A stretch of 64,000 bases of DNA from Cohaesibacter gelatinilyticus (GTDB lineage: Bacteria; Pseudomonadota; Alphaproteobacteria; Rhizobiales; Cohaesibacteraceae). The stretch is taken from NCBI RefSeq assembly GCF_900215605.1, contig NZ_OBEL01000007.1:1-64000 (forward strand), read 5' to 3'. Made by a program: the position numbers and the translations under genes. Below, piece by piece: positions 1 through 8,365 of this stretch (the stretch's first letter is position 1; each line of letters starts with the position of its first letter). Below the pieces are notes generated by a model. That model did not search any database, was not told the DNA's origin, and worked only from the letters and a program-made list of their open reading frames with translations.

Positions 1-831
1 CTTGCCCTGACAGGCGGAACTGTCAATGGCCGCAACCTCTCGGCAAGTGAACTTCAATCATTCTCCGAGGCCCTCACATTTGCAGGGGTCAGAACCGTCC
101 TGAACAGTGAGAGTGCAGAAGATGGAGAAGAGGGAGAGCGTCCCCCTCCTCGAATTGGTGACAATTCAATCCCGTCTGGTGTCGAACCTATCGATGAGGA
201 ACAACTGAAAGAAGAGCACGAGGGAAGTAGCGCTCAAGGTGAACGCATAGATGACAATCAGGAACTTGCTAAAGTCGAAAACTTTACATATGAAGTCGTT
301 CTTGCGCAGCCAGATCCGGAAGATCCGGGCCCTCCAGAAGAATTGCTTCTGTATCGATCCTTTTTCTCGCAGGCTCTCAAAAAAACTATTGATGACCAGA
401 GAGATAGAAAACGCAAAGGATCAATAACAGGAGTTCCAACTCCTCTACCTCAATCAAAAAAAGTGCACATTGATGCACGTCGACACTATACGAGAATAAG
501 GCATGAGAGACGAGCGGGTTATATACTGGCGCAGACGGAGGACGTAATATTTCAACCCGAAGTAGTTCCTGACGATGGTCTAAGTATGAAATCTGAGCCA
601 GATTATCGCATCAATGGAGATATTTGGGATTGCTATTCAATATTGGCAAACCAAACCTCCGCTGGAGGTATCAGATCCGGCATCTGGAAAAAAGTCCGCG
701 GAAAACAACAAACAAAACGCTTAATTATTGATATGACTGAAACCCCAGTGACTTTGCAGGAACTGAGTGATGAACTCGCCCAACATCCCGTAAAAGGCTT
801 GGTTGAAGTCATGATTATTGCAAGAAAATAA
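1..831 (+). CDS. C-terminal part of a polymorphic/contact-dependent toxin (CdiA-CT-like nuclease), 5' truncated
   Basis: The frame is open from the first base to TAA at 829-831 (276 residues visible), so this is the 3' end of a larger gene starting outside the window. The last 80 or so residues (about 195-276), with the segments YRINGDIWDCYS, WKKVRGKQQTKRLIIDM and a closing VEVMIIARK, resemble C-terminal nuclease domains of CdiA and related polymorphic toxins (BECR-type RNases). Near the window edge a TGG...NGR...S segment resembles a pre-toxin TG linker, followed by an acidic, low-complexity stretch typical of a joint before a toxin domain. A small gene follows after 14 bp, the usual place of an immunity gene. 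Base use is more AT-rich than the next operon, as expected for exchangeable toxin tips. The nuclease assignment is by recalled motif only. The delivery part (two-partner exoprotein, Rhs or other) is not visible. Confidence 0.6.
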   Translation, partial: LALTGGTVNGRNLSASELQSFSEALTFAGVRTVLNSESAEDGEEGERPPPRIGDNSIPSGVEPIDEEQLKEEHEGSSAQGERIDDNQELAKVENFTYEVVLAQPDPEDPGPPEELLLYRSFFSQALKKTIDDQRDRKRKGSITGVPTPLPQSKKVHIDARRHYTRIRHERRAGYILAQTEDVIFQPEVVPDDGLSMKSEPDYRINGDIWDCYSILANQTSAGGIRSGIWKKVRGKQQTKRLIIDMTETPVTLQELSDELAQHPVKGLVEVMIIARK

Positions 832-845
832 ATGGAAACAGTAAT

Positions 846-1157
846 ATGTCACTTGATCTAAATTTCTTTTCCTCTCTTAGCAAAGACGAACTGGCTGAAA
901 AACTGAAATATATACAGACCAAACATGCGCTTATCTTCCCTTCTGAATTTGGTATGTCTGAAGCATTTGACCCTGATGAATTTGATCATGATCTGCTTGC
1001 AAATATGGGGGTTACATTCAAAGTATCGAGCCATTTTATGGCTTGGCCGCGAAGAGGAGCGCAGGGATATTCTGTTAGCGACATGGTTGCTGCGGTCAAA
1101 GGTGAGTTTGAACCCGATCAAATCGTTGCACTCTGGGAAATGGATGCAATCATATAA
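846..1157 (+). CDS. Probable immunity protein for the upstream toxin
   Basis: A 103-residue acidic, soluble protein with no signal peptide or membrane segment starts 14 bp after the toxin stop, in the same direction. It has few basic residues and no family motif I recognise. Its role as the cognate immunity protein is inferred from position, size and charge, which match CdiI-type proteins that bind and neutralise the toxin tip in the cytoplasm. An intrinsic terminator follows at 1194-1223, so the toxin and this gene end a transcription unit together. Confidence 0.55.
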   Translation: MSLDLNFFSSLSKDELAEKLKYIQTKHALIFPSEFGMSEAFDPDEFDHDLLANMGVTFKVSSHFMAWPRRGAQGYSVSDMVAAVKGEFEPDQIVALWEMDAII

Positions 1158-1193
1158 CCCGTTGACTGAAGCCAACGATGAAACCACACCGCC

Positions 1194-1223
1194 AAAACCG
1201 GACGGCCCGCGCTGTCCGGTTTT
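1194..1223 (+). terminator. Intrinsic terminator after the toxin/immunity pair
   Basis: A 10-bp perfect stem (AAAACCGGAC / GTCCGGTTTT) with a 10-nt loop lies 37 bp after the immunity stop codon. The 3' arm ends in four T. Confidence 0.75.
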
Positions 1224-1373
1224 GCGTTGGGTCTCCTGAAATCCCGTCCCCTCGTTGTTATTGGTGTCTTTTCAGGATCTTTCACCAGACCCTGTCCTAT
1301 TGCGCAAATATTTGATCTATCAGCTTTTTTTGAGGATTGCCAGCCGTCTGCGATCCATTGCTTGCAGGACTGT

Positions 1374-1627
1374 TCAAGCTGGGTTCGATAGGACGGGATC
1401 GCATATGCACCCGGCAGCACACATGATCTTCCTCTGCCCATCGTCCAGAAAGATGGCCTCATCGGGAAACATGGCCAGATCCGTGCAATCTGCAGTCACT
1501 GCGCAAGTGAGCAGGGCCGCGTCGATGGCACCAGTCGGGCCATCGTCAGCGCGCGGTTCCACCGGCAGGGTCATACCTGACAACAGCAACGCTGCAACGC
1601 GAAACCCTGCTCTCTTGCGCCCCCATC
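1374..1627 (-). pseudogene. Possible frameshifted small secreted protein, ninth gene of the envelope operon
   Basis: On the minus strand an ATG overlaps the TGA stop of the vWA gene (TGATG) and is followed by a run of five G. With one G fewer, the frame would read an 84-residue protein starting MGRKRAGFRVAALLLSGM, a convincing signal peptide (basic start, hydrophobic core, small-residue end), followed by a mature part with five cysteines. As written, the ATG frame leaves this reading after the G run, and only an internal TTG (1587-1589) opens the main frame. This may be a slipped homopolymer, a sequencing error or chance. Its position as the last gene of an operon of secreted proteins favours a real gene. 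Confidence 0.35.
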
Positions 1628-3089
1628 AGAACTGATCCCGGATGTGAACACGATCAACAAACAGGATGCTTTCGCCCTCTGATGGGGCCCGCTGAGCCGA
1701 CATGACTTGCAGGGTCGCAGGCGCGCGAAGCAAGGTCACGGGCTCAGTGGAGATGGAAACACGTTCCTCGGGCTTATCCTTGTAAGCCGGGATGAGCGTA
1801 TCCAGCCGGGCAGAATAATCCCGCCCGCGTTTCTGCAAGGTCAGGCTGGTCTGCCCACCTTGCGCAATGGCTTCGACAATCTCTGCCGGATGGGTGGCAC
1901 CGCGATCACAAAAACCGCGCATATCAATCGCTTCGAAGACGTCCTTGCGGAACTCCACCCGTTGCGGCTTGCCATCTTTGGGGCCACTCAGATTAGTCAG
2001 CATCACAACAGGTCTGAGGCCACAACCGGTCCGCTCAAACAACAAGGATGCCGTGACCTGATTATTCTGATCACTATAGAGACCGATCAATGGCTCATCC
2101 CGACCTGTTTGGGCTTTCAGGGTGAAGTCGATGCTCAGATCAAAGTCACCAGAGGGCAAATCCTGCTCCAGCAACATGCGGTTCAGGGCCTTGTCTTCCT
2201 CAAACCAGTGATGCTCGCTCACCGCCGCCAGAATGAGATTGCTGTCCGTGAGCTTGCGCAAGATGGGCGCATCCTGCAGAACCTTCCAGTGCGCGGCCAG
2301 ATCCGGCGCATCGAAATGATCTTCAAAGAAAGCCTTGGCCGGTTCTGGCAGCCCAGATGGTTCTGATGGCTCTGGCGGAGCAAAGTCATCATCCGATGGC
2401 GCAATCTCATCAATCTGGCTGACTTCTTCCAGCGCCCCTGCCAGCTCCTGGGCATTGCTGGCACTGAGATATCGGCCGCCGGTCTGATCGGCCATACATT
2501 GCAATTGCGCGATATCCTCTGGCGCGGCCACATCAAAGCCAACCACATGGGCGGTGAAATTCACCCCATCGGCTTCCAGCTGGCTTGCCACCGCGCATGG
2601 ATCCAGATTGCAGGTCTCCTTGCCATCGGAAACCAGAATGACGGTCGCCGCTTCCTCGGTATGGCGCAATTGCCGCGCTGCTTCCTTCACCGCAGCGCTG
2701 AGCGGTGTCTTACCCTTTGGCGAGATGGAGCGAACCGCCCCGCGCACCGCATCCAGACTGCCGGGCGCCGGGCTGACCAGCGTTTCGATATCATTGCAAT
2801 CGCCCTTCACCCGATGCCCATAAGCCACCAGACCCAGCGAAGAAGACGGGTCCAGCTGCCCCAGCAGATCAGACACAACATCACGGGCAATCTGGATCTT
2901 GGCCTTGCCATCAATCTTGCCCCACATGGAGCCCGATGCATCCAGCACAATCACTTTGGCCGGACTTTGGCTGGCCTTGGCCTGATCACCGATGCTGGTC
3001 TGCGCAACAACAGGGGCAGACATCATGGACAGAGGCAATCCGGCAAGCAGGGCGGAGCGCAGCAAAGCATTTTTGAAAAATTCAGCCAT
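1626..3089 (-). CDS. Exported von Willebrand factor A domain protein with C-terminal beta-sandwich domain
   Basis: 487 residues. A signal peptide (about 1-30, ending APVVAQ) is followed by a vWA domain (about 45-225) with an intact metal-binding MIDAS site: D50-A-S-G-S, a Thr in GKTPLSAA and a downstream Asp in VSDGKETC. vWA domains bind protein ligands through a divalent metal. An acidic Pro/Glu linker (about 225-255) leads to a C-terminal domain of about 230 residues that resembles the C-terminal half of the next upstream gene product: FxDxFDxxDLxxxW at its start, then gDF, TG, IGL and GCG positions in the same order. I read this as a LamG/concanavalin-like sandwich. It starts 11 bp after its upstream neighbour and is the last intact gene of an eight-gene operon with LemA and DUF3137 proteins. 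Likely periplasmic; ligand unknown. Confidence 0.8.
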   Translation of the reverse strand: MAEFFKNALLRSALLAGLPLSMMSAPVVAQTSIGDQAKASQSPAKVIVLDASGSMWGKIDGKAKIQIARDVVSDLLGQLDPSSSLGLVAYGHRVKGDCNDIETLVSPAPGSLDAVRGAVRSISPKGKTPLSAAVKEAARQLRHTEEAATVILVSDGKETCNLDPCAVASQLEADGVNFTAHVVGFDVAAPEDIAQLQCMADQTGGRYLSASNAQELAGALEEVSQIDEIAPSDDDFAPPEPSEPSGLPEPAKAFFEDHFDAPDLAAHWKVLQDAPILRKLTDSNLILAAVSEHHWFEEDKALNRMLLEQDLPSGDFDLSIDFTLKAQTGRDEPLIGLYSDQNNQVTASLLFERTGCGLRPVVMLTNLSGPKDGKPQRVEFRKDVFEAIDMRGFCDRGATHPAEIVEAIAQGGQTSLTLQKRGRDYSARLDTLIPAYKDKPEERVSISTEPVTLLRAPATLQVMSAQRAPSEGESILFVDRVHIRDQF

Positions 3090-3100
3090 GGTCCCGCCTC

Positions 3101-4438
3101 CTAATTGGTTGAAAGGGAATAATGTTCGACCATCACGACGGCTTCGTCCTGATCGTGAGAGCCTTCCGAGATATGCAGGAAGGCATTGGAGAGAGGCTCA
3201 AAATGGCTGAACTCATCGCTGACAAAGCGCAAAGGCTGATCCTTGCCCACTTCCAGTTCGGCCCGATAGAAAAGCCCGCTCTTGGCAAGGGACAGAACAG
3301 CCCCTTCCTTCTGCAGACGAGCGAGAATGGCATCCGCCTTCTTGCGTGGCTCCTCCCCACAATGGCTATGCAACCATCTATCCTTGAACAGTGAATATTC
3401 CACCAATGTGGTGTGCGAGCGCTCTTCCATGCCACGCAACGGGCGGCGATTTTCGACCGTCATCCAAAGATTGTGACCACAGCCATCCTTGCGCATCATC
3501 AGATTGGCAGCGAGATAGCGGTCTTCAGACTCGCGCAAGCCAATGGAGACTTTCTCATGGCCGGTCTTGATATCGATCCGTGCCTTGGTCTCGATGCGAA
3601 AATCCTCATCCGGAATAGCTCCATCGCGCAGAAACAGATTGCTCAGATCACTATTTTCCAGATGCTCGGGATGGCGGCTGCGATTGATCACCATCAGCTC
3701 GCCATTCTCAACCAGATAGAGATTGCGATCCTCATTCTCGACGCGCCAGCCAGCACCCAAGTCACTACCATCAAAATCCGCCTTGAACGCAGTCAATTGC
3801 GCAGGCTTTGACGGCTCAACAATAGCTTCTGTCTGACCTTGAGTAGGGGCAGGCGCCGCTTCAGTTTGCGTGGATGCCTGCTGATCCGGTTTGGCTGGAG
3901 CCGATTGATCTGACGTTTGCTCCGCAGCCTTCTTTGGAGCCTTCAGGGTTGTGTCCGCCTTGCCATCCAGCAAGGACCAGGTGCCCGCAGCGTCTTCACC
4001 GGTGATATTGACGATCTGCATGCCGACGCCATTTTTGATCACATCGATCTTCAGCAGATTGGACTTGCCCTCATTGCGCACGATCACCAGATAGCGGCGG
4101 CTGTCATTGGGGCCATCTTTTGCCTTGCCGGAAATCTTGTAATCCTCGACCTTTGCCGTTTTGCCCCCGGTCAGTGGATGCACCCGTTTGCGCAAGGCAT
4201 CGAGCTTCAGCATGGATTGATATTCAAAGAAAGGCAGACGCATTCCGGCATTCTTGATCACGCCGGGCATGCCAAAGTCAGTCATGGTCTTATGGGCCGT
4301 GAAGAGTTTTTCCAGCATGTCCTTGCCTTCATCGGCAAGGGCGGCAGGCGAGGTAATCAGCGGCAGGCAAAGCGCACTTGCCAGACCAAGGCGACGGGCC
4401 AGTTTGCCGGGTTTGAATTGTGAAATATGAGAAAGCAT
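3101..4438 (-). CDS. Exported protein with C-terminal beta-sandwich (LamG-like) domain, LemA-operon partner
   Basis: 445 residues from the ATG at 4438, chosen because GGAG precedes it and because a longer in-frame start (4546) would run into lemA. A signal peptide (about 1-35, ending AALA) precedes an N-terminal region of about 150 residues with no recognised family. A Gln/Pro/Ala/Thr-rich linker (about 185-235) joins it to a C-terminal domain of about 205 residues beginning FKADFDGSDLGAGWRV. The same domain type ends the neighbouring vWA protein. Both contain a GCG motif followed by MxxN, so a paralogous relation is likely. It lies 25 bp after lemA. Function unknown; the context suggests a periplasmic binding or structural role in the LemA/DUF3137 envelope module. 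Confidence 0.7.
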   Translation of the reverse strand: MLSHISQFKPGKLARRLGLASALCLPLITSPAALADEGKDMLEKLFTAHKTMTDFGMPGVIKNAGMRLPFFEYQSMLKLDALRKRVHPLTGGKTAKVEDYKISGKAKDGPNDSRRYLVIVRNEGKSNLLKIDVIKNGVGMQIVNITGEDAAGTWSLLDGKADTTLKAPKKAAEQTSDQSAPAKPDQQASTQTEAAPAPTQGQTEAIVEPSKPAQLTAFKADFDGSDLGAGWRVENEDRNLYLVENGELMVINRSRHPEHLENSDLSNLFLRDGAIPDEDFRIETKARIDIKTGHEKVSIGLRESEDRYLAANLMMRKDGCGHNLWMTVENRRPLRGMEERSHTTLVEYSLFKDRWLHSHCGEEPRKKADAILARLQKEGAVLSLAKSGLFYRAELEVGKDQPLRFVSDEFSHFEPLSNAFLHISEGSHDQDEAVVMVEHYSLSTN

Positions 4439-4463
4439 GTCAGTCTCCGGGCTTGCGGGACAA

Positions 4464-5039
4464 TTACAAATCAATGGAAGGGGCGGTTTGCATGGCGGCC
4501 AAATCGGCTTCGGGCAGTTCGAAGGATTTGCTGCGTTCAAAACCATGACGCGGGCCGATCATGTTGCCGGGAAAGCTCAAAAGCCGCGCATTATAGGCCT
4601 GCACATTGGAATTGAAGATCCGGCGCGAGGCCGCAATCTGATCCTCGGTTTCTTCCAACTGCTTTTGCAGGGTTTCGATATTGCCCGTGGCCTTGATATC
4701 GGGATAAGCCTCGGTATAGCCAAAGATGCCTTGCAAGCCAGAGCTCAAGGCCACTTCCGCTTCGCCGATGGCATCACGATCCTCCCCCGCCAGGGCAGCA
4801 ATAGCTTTTTCACGCGCTTCCAGAACACGATCCACAAGTGTCTCTTCGTGAGACATGGCGCTTTTCACGGCCTTGACCAGACCCGGCACCAGATCATGGC
4901 GACGCTTCAGCTGCACCTGAATGCCATACCAGCCCTCCTCCACCTTGGTGTGACCGGTGGCAAGGCCGTTGAAGCTAATGATATAGATGAAAGTGAGAAG
5001 TCCGCTTGCCATAAGCAGCACGACGATAAGTGCAAACAT
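4464..5039 (-). CDS. lemA: LemA family membrane protein
   Basis: 191 residues. One N-terminal membrane segment (about 2-24) is followed by a helical domain with the LemA hallmark around VEEGWYGIQVQLKRRHDL and VPGLVKAV. LemA proteins are anchored by one N-terminal helix with a coiled, mostly alpha-helical domain. They often sit next to DUF3137 or TPM-domain genes, and their molecular role is poorly defined. Here lemA begins 5 bp after the DUF3137 gene and is followed by two exported sandwich-domain proteins, which suggests one assembly at the inner membrane. Confidence 0.85.
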   Translation of the reverse strand: MFALIVVLLMASGLLTFIYIISFNGLATGHTKVEEGWYGIQVQLKRRHDLVPGLVKAVKSAMSHEETLVDRVLEAREKAIAALAGEDRDAIGEAEVALSSGLQGIFGYTEAYPDIKATGNIETLQKQLEETEDQIAASRRIFNSNVQAYNARLLSFPGNMIGPRHGFERSKSFELPEADLAAMQTAPSIDL

Positions 5040-5044
5040 GGGCC

Positions 5045-6076
5045 TTACTCCGCATAAATTTTGAAGGATTGAGCCGCTTCGGCAAAGTCTTCAATCAGGT
5101 TGATCAGATAGTCATCCAGCACGTCGTCATCTTCGCTCATGATGGTTTGATATCCGGCGAGATAGACAATATCGCCATCGATGATGACCTGCGCTTTGTA
5201 GCGCTCCCAAAGATCGATCAGCACCGTCTGCAAAGCTGGTGTCAGCGTGCGAATGAGCGGCAAGCGCGAGGCTTCGCCATCCGGATCATCCGTGACACTG
5301 ATATGAAAGATGTCATTGAAGGCAACAGACTCGGTCTGCACATCCTTGCGGTTTTTCATGACCGGAGGCTCGGCGAACAATTTGGCACGAATCCCGATAT
5401 CCCGGTCCAGCCGATAGGCAGTCACCATGGTGAAGGTATAGCCAACATCCTGGCCGGTGCGTTTGGCTTCCGGCCCCCCGAAAGTTTGAAGGCTACCGGC
5501 CGCCAGCCAGAAAGGAAGGCCATAGCGCCGCGTGCGCCCCCAGAAGATGGCCCGCACAACGGTCGGAATCGGTTGCCCGAACCGCGCTCGCATCAAATCC
5601 GGCACGGTCGCATAAGCTGGCTCAATCTTGGGATCATAGCGCCGCTCACGCTCATAAGTTCCATCACTCTTCTTCTTTGTGACATCACTATCCGATGGTG
5701 GCCTGACAGTCACAAAGCCCCAGCCATGGCGCTCCGCTACCTTGAAGAAGCGATAGCGCTCCCGGGCATGCTCTTTGCTCAACCAGGAAAACAGTGCCAA
5801 CAGCAGGACCGAAATTGCCAGAGCCGGCCCTGCATAATAAGCCGCTGTAATCCAAAGAAAACCGATCATGATGCCAACCGCCGAGAGCAGCAGCACCGTG
5901 ACGACAAAGCTTTGGATCTTGGCCGGAACCTTGATGCCCTTGCCGGGATCTTTGAATGTCTGACGCTGAAACGGCACAGTCCCTTTGAAAGGATCCCACA
6001 TAGTGGAAGGAGGCTTGGAGTTGGCCTGCCCGGTTGCAGGCGCATCTGATGAAACAGCTTGGTCAAGAACACTCAT
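5045..6076 (-). CDS. DUF3137 family membrane protein
   Basis: 343 residues from the ATG at 6076, which overlaps the upstream stop as ATGA. The longer frame to 6268 would lie inside the upstream gene and is rejected. Two adjacent membrane segments (about 55-77 and 80-98) form a hairpin, followed by a soluble domain of about 240 residues. That domain contains an FWGR stretch and TESVAFNDIFHISVTDDP, then LTPALQ and IDGDIVYLAGY, the pattern I associate with DUF3137. Proteins of this family pair with LemA in many bacteria, and the pairing holds here (lemA starts 5 bp downstream). The biochemical activity of the family is not established. Confidence 0.7.
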   Translation of the reverse strand: MSVLDQAVSSDAPATGQANSKPPSTMWDPFKGTVPFQRQTFKDPGKGIKVPAKIQSFVVTVLLLSAVGIMIGFLWITAAYYAGPALAISVLLLALFSWLSKEHARERYRFFKVAERHGWGFVTVRPPSDSDVTKKKSDGTYERERRYDPKIEPAYATVPDLMRARFGQPIPTVVRAIFWGRTRRYGLPFWLAAGSLQTFGGPEAKRTGQDVGYTFTMVTAYRLDRDIGIRAKLFAEPPVMKNRKDVQTESVAFNDIFHISVTDDPDGEASRLPLIRTLTPALQTVLIDLWERYKAQVIIDGDIVYLAGYQTIMSEDDDVLDDYLINLIEDFAEAAQSFKIYAE

Positions 6077-6747
6077 TGGCTCACTCCCACATAGCGCAAG
6101 GATGCCCAGCCTCGATAGCTGCCAATGGACAGAGCCGCCCAGCCATTTTGACGTTTGTGAATGGTCAGCCCGCAGGTGCCAGCCTTGATCCGCGCCAGAA
6201 CCCCATAAGAGCCACCCGGACCAGCCCGCAGATTGAGCAGGCCATTTTGCGAAATGTTCTGAACACAATGACCACCTTGTCCAAATCCGGGTCCGGCCTT
6301 TTTGGGCGCGCGGGAGACATCATGGGTGCGAGGCTGAAAGCTCAGATGCGCCACATCGATATCGTGACGATTGTCCACCACTCGACAGCCCGAGCGTGCC
6401 AGCACCGGCGCGGTGCCGGTGAGCACGAAGGTCTTGCCGGGGCGATAATCGCCATAGACATAATAGGGGATGGGTTTACAGCCCTTGCGAAACAGGCGCG
6501 CCTGCCCATCCATATAAGCCCCGCCATCCAGCTTGCCGGTGAACAGGATCGTGCCTTTGCGAATGCCAATATTGGATAAGCCCGGACGCGGCAGACGATA
6601 TTTGATGGTCACACGCTGCCCATTGCGGGTCAGCTCCACCGCCGAACCATTATGATTATAGACCCGCGTCTCTGCCATGGCCGGTAACGCAACCGATAGT
6701 GTCATGGCCAAGGAGGCAAGGCCGATATGTTTGATCACTTGGTTCAT
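6073..6747 (-). CDS. Exported protein with C-terminal bacterial SH3-type domain
   Basis: 224 residues with a clear signal peptide (about 1-25, ending ALPAMA). The middle part, with four cysteines, has no recognised family. The C-terminal 60 residues read LLNLRAGPGGSYGVLARIKAGT...GWASLRYV, the usual SH3_3/SH3b pattern, which in exported bacterial proteins often serves peptidoglycan or protein binding. It overlaps the DUF3137 gene by 4 bp and follows the next SH3 gene by 10 bp, so translation within the operon is probably coupled. Confidence 0.7.
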   Translation of the reverse strand: MNQVIKHIGLASLAMTLSVALPAMAETRVYNHNGSAVELTRNGQRVTIKYRLPRPGLSNIGIRKGTILFTGKLDGGAYMDGQARLFRKGCKPIPYYVYGDYRPGKTFVLTGTAPVLARSGCRVVDNRHDIDVAHLSFQPRTHDVSRAPKKAGPGFGQGGHCVQNISQNGLLNLRAGPGGSYGVLARIKAGTCGLTIHKRQNGWAALSIGSYRGWASLRYVGVSQ

Positions 6748-6757
6748 TATTCTCTCC

Positions 6758-8335
6758 CTAGCGATCTAAAATTGGATCTAGATAAATGCCGATGACAAAG
6801 CCACGCAGGCCCTCGTGATCAATCTCGCACCAGCCACGGGCCAGAAAACGCCGCTTGGTTCCCAGATCGGCCCGATCAAAGGCCACCGGATTGATATTGG
6901 GCCTGCATCCCAGAACCAGAATCTCGCTGGCATTCCAGGCGAGCGTGCCGACAGAAGAGGACGAACGATCAGGGGCAGAGCGCACCGCCAGCTGACGCCC
7001 TTCCGGCACATTGCGCATGCGATAGGCCGGGCCAGTCACGCCAGAGCCGGGCATATCGCCTTCAATCGGCTCCTCCGCCGCAAAGTCGGACGGATCGCTG
7101 GTGATGCCTGATGATTGGCCCGATGCTTGGCCAGATGATTGATCAGAAGAGCCGCCAGTGGCAGGTCCACTCTTGTCCCGTGTGAGCCTGACAAGCTGCC
7201 AGTGACGATCCTGTATCAAGGTGCCCTCAAGCTGATCAGCCGCACCATTGGCAAGAGACAGAAGCAGGCGAGGTTTGCCCTGTTTCTGCCCCACAAAACC
7301 AAGAGCCAGATCCAGAGCAGACGGTCCTTCCTGCATCAGCAGGATGCCGACATTTTGCTGCATACCGCCCCATTTGGCGGCCAGACGACCACTGCCCATC
7401 ACGCTGCCATTGCTTTGACGATTGAAACGCAACTTGCCCAAGGCCTTGCCATTCTGACTGCGTAAGTACCAGAGCCCGGTCAGGCCAAACATGGAAGATG
7501 ATGCCTGGCTGGGTCGCGCAGGGCGATAAGGGCTAATGCCCTGTCCACTCGCCTGAAAACCACCAGCCTGTTTGCCACCAGCATTGCCAGTCCCAGACCA
7601 ATTAGCCCCAGACCTTTGGGACCATACGGCTTTGCGCTCATCCTTCTTGATCGGATAATTGCGGGCAAAGCCCTTGTCCGCCAAAACACCAAGCATCCGC
7701 TTGGGTCGCTCGACCAGTTCTTTCAACCGATCCGGCCCGCACATTGCCAACTGACAAAGATGCTTGGTCTCACTGGCCCGTCCAACCAGGTCCACACCGC
7801 GCGCATAATGAATGAGCCGTGCCCAATAGCCAGTGGGGCTGCCAGCCTTGCGATCCAGGATCAGCAGACGACTGGGGCGCTCATCGGCAAAGCGAAAAGC
7901 AATCACCGCACGATTTCCGGTATAGCGCACCCCTGCACTTTTGATATCAAAGGCCATTCGGTCGCCAGAGGCAAAGCGCTTGGCCAGCTCATCACAAAAG
8001 GCCGGGTGCAGACTGCGCGGGCATTTGGGCTTGGCTTTCAAGGCAAAGATCGACAATTCGGCCTGTCCGGCGCGCCCGCCTTTCAGCTGATCCAGATTGA
8101 GCGTGATCTCGATATCCCTGGACCCGCTCTGGATAGAATAGCCCCCATGCCACGGCCCAAAGGCCTGTTGTGCATGAACAGCGGTGGCGGCAGCAGAAAC
8201 CAACCCGACACAGACGGTCAATGCAACAACAAGGGCATAAAAGACCCGGCGCAGGACGGACGAAAGATAGGAACAGCATGTCTGCAAAACAGCTCTCCTT
8301 CCAAAATCAAAATGATGATTTGGCAAGGCGGTCAT
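6758..8335 (-). CDS. Large exported protein with C-terminal SH3-type domain
   Basis: 525 residues. The start region is long: a hydrophobic signal segment lies at about 30-50 and ends in a small-residue AVHAQQ cleavage site, so the real start may be a later codon. The body (about 55-400) has two halves that both mention low-complexity Gly/Ser/Gln linkers (about 245-290 and 395-430), including a tract rich in SGQ. The last 90 residues contain GRQLAVRSAPDRSSSSVGTL and ARGWCEID, a variant SH3-like layout. No enzyme motif was seen. It is separated by 30 bp from the upstream small secreted protein gene and by 10 bp from the downstream SH3 gene. Function unknown; periplasmic location likely. Confidence 0.6.
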   Translation of the reverse strand: MTALPNHHFDFGRRAVLQTCCSYLSSVLRRVFYALVVALTVCVGLVSAAATAVHAQQAFGPWHGGYSIQSGSRDIEITLNLDQLKGGRAGQAELSIFALKAKPKCPRSLHPAFCDELAKRFASGDRMAFDIKSAGVRYTGNRAVIAFRFADERPSRLLILDRKAGSPTGYWARLIHYARGVDLVGRASETKHLCQLAMCGPDRLKELVERPKRMLGVLADKGFARNYPIKKDERKAVWSQRSGANWSGTGNAGGKQAGGFQASGQGISPYRPARPSQASSSMFGLTGLWYLRSQNGKALGKLRFNRQSNGSVMGSGRLAAKWGGMQQNVGILLMQEGPSALDLALGFVGQKQGKPRLLLSLANGAADQLEGTLIQDRHWQLVRLTRDKSGPATGGSSDQSSGQASGQSSGITSDPSDFAAEEPIEGDMPGSGVTGPAYRMRNVPEGRQLAVRSAPDRSSSSVGTLAWNASEILVLGCRPNINPVAFDRADLGTKRRFLARGWCEIDHEGLRGFVIGIYLDPILDR

Positions 8336-8365
8336 GCCGCCTCGCTGCTTACGCAGTTGGCATGC

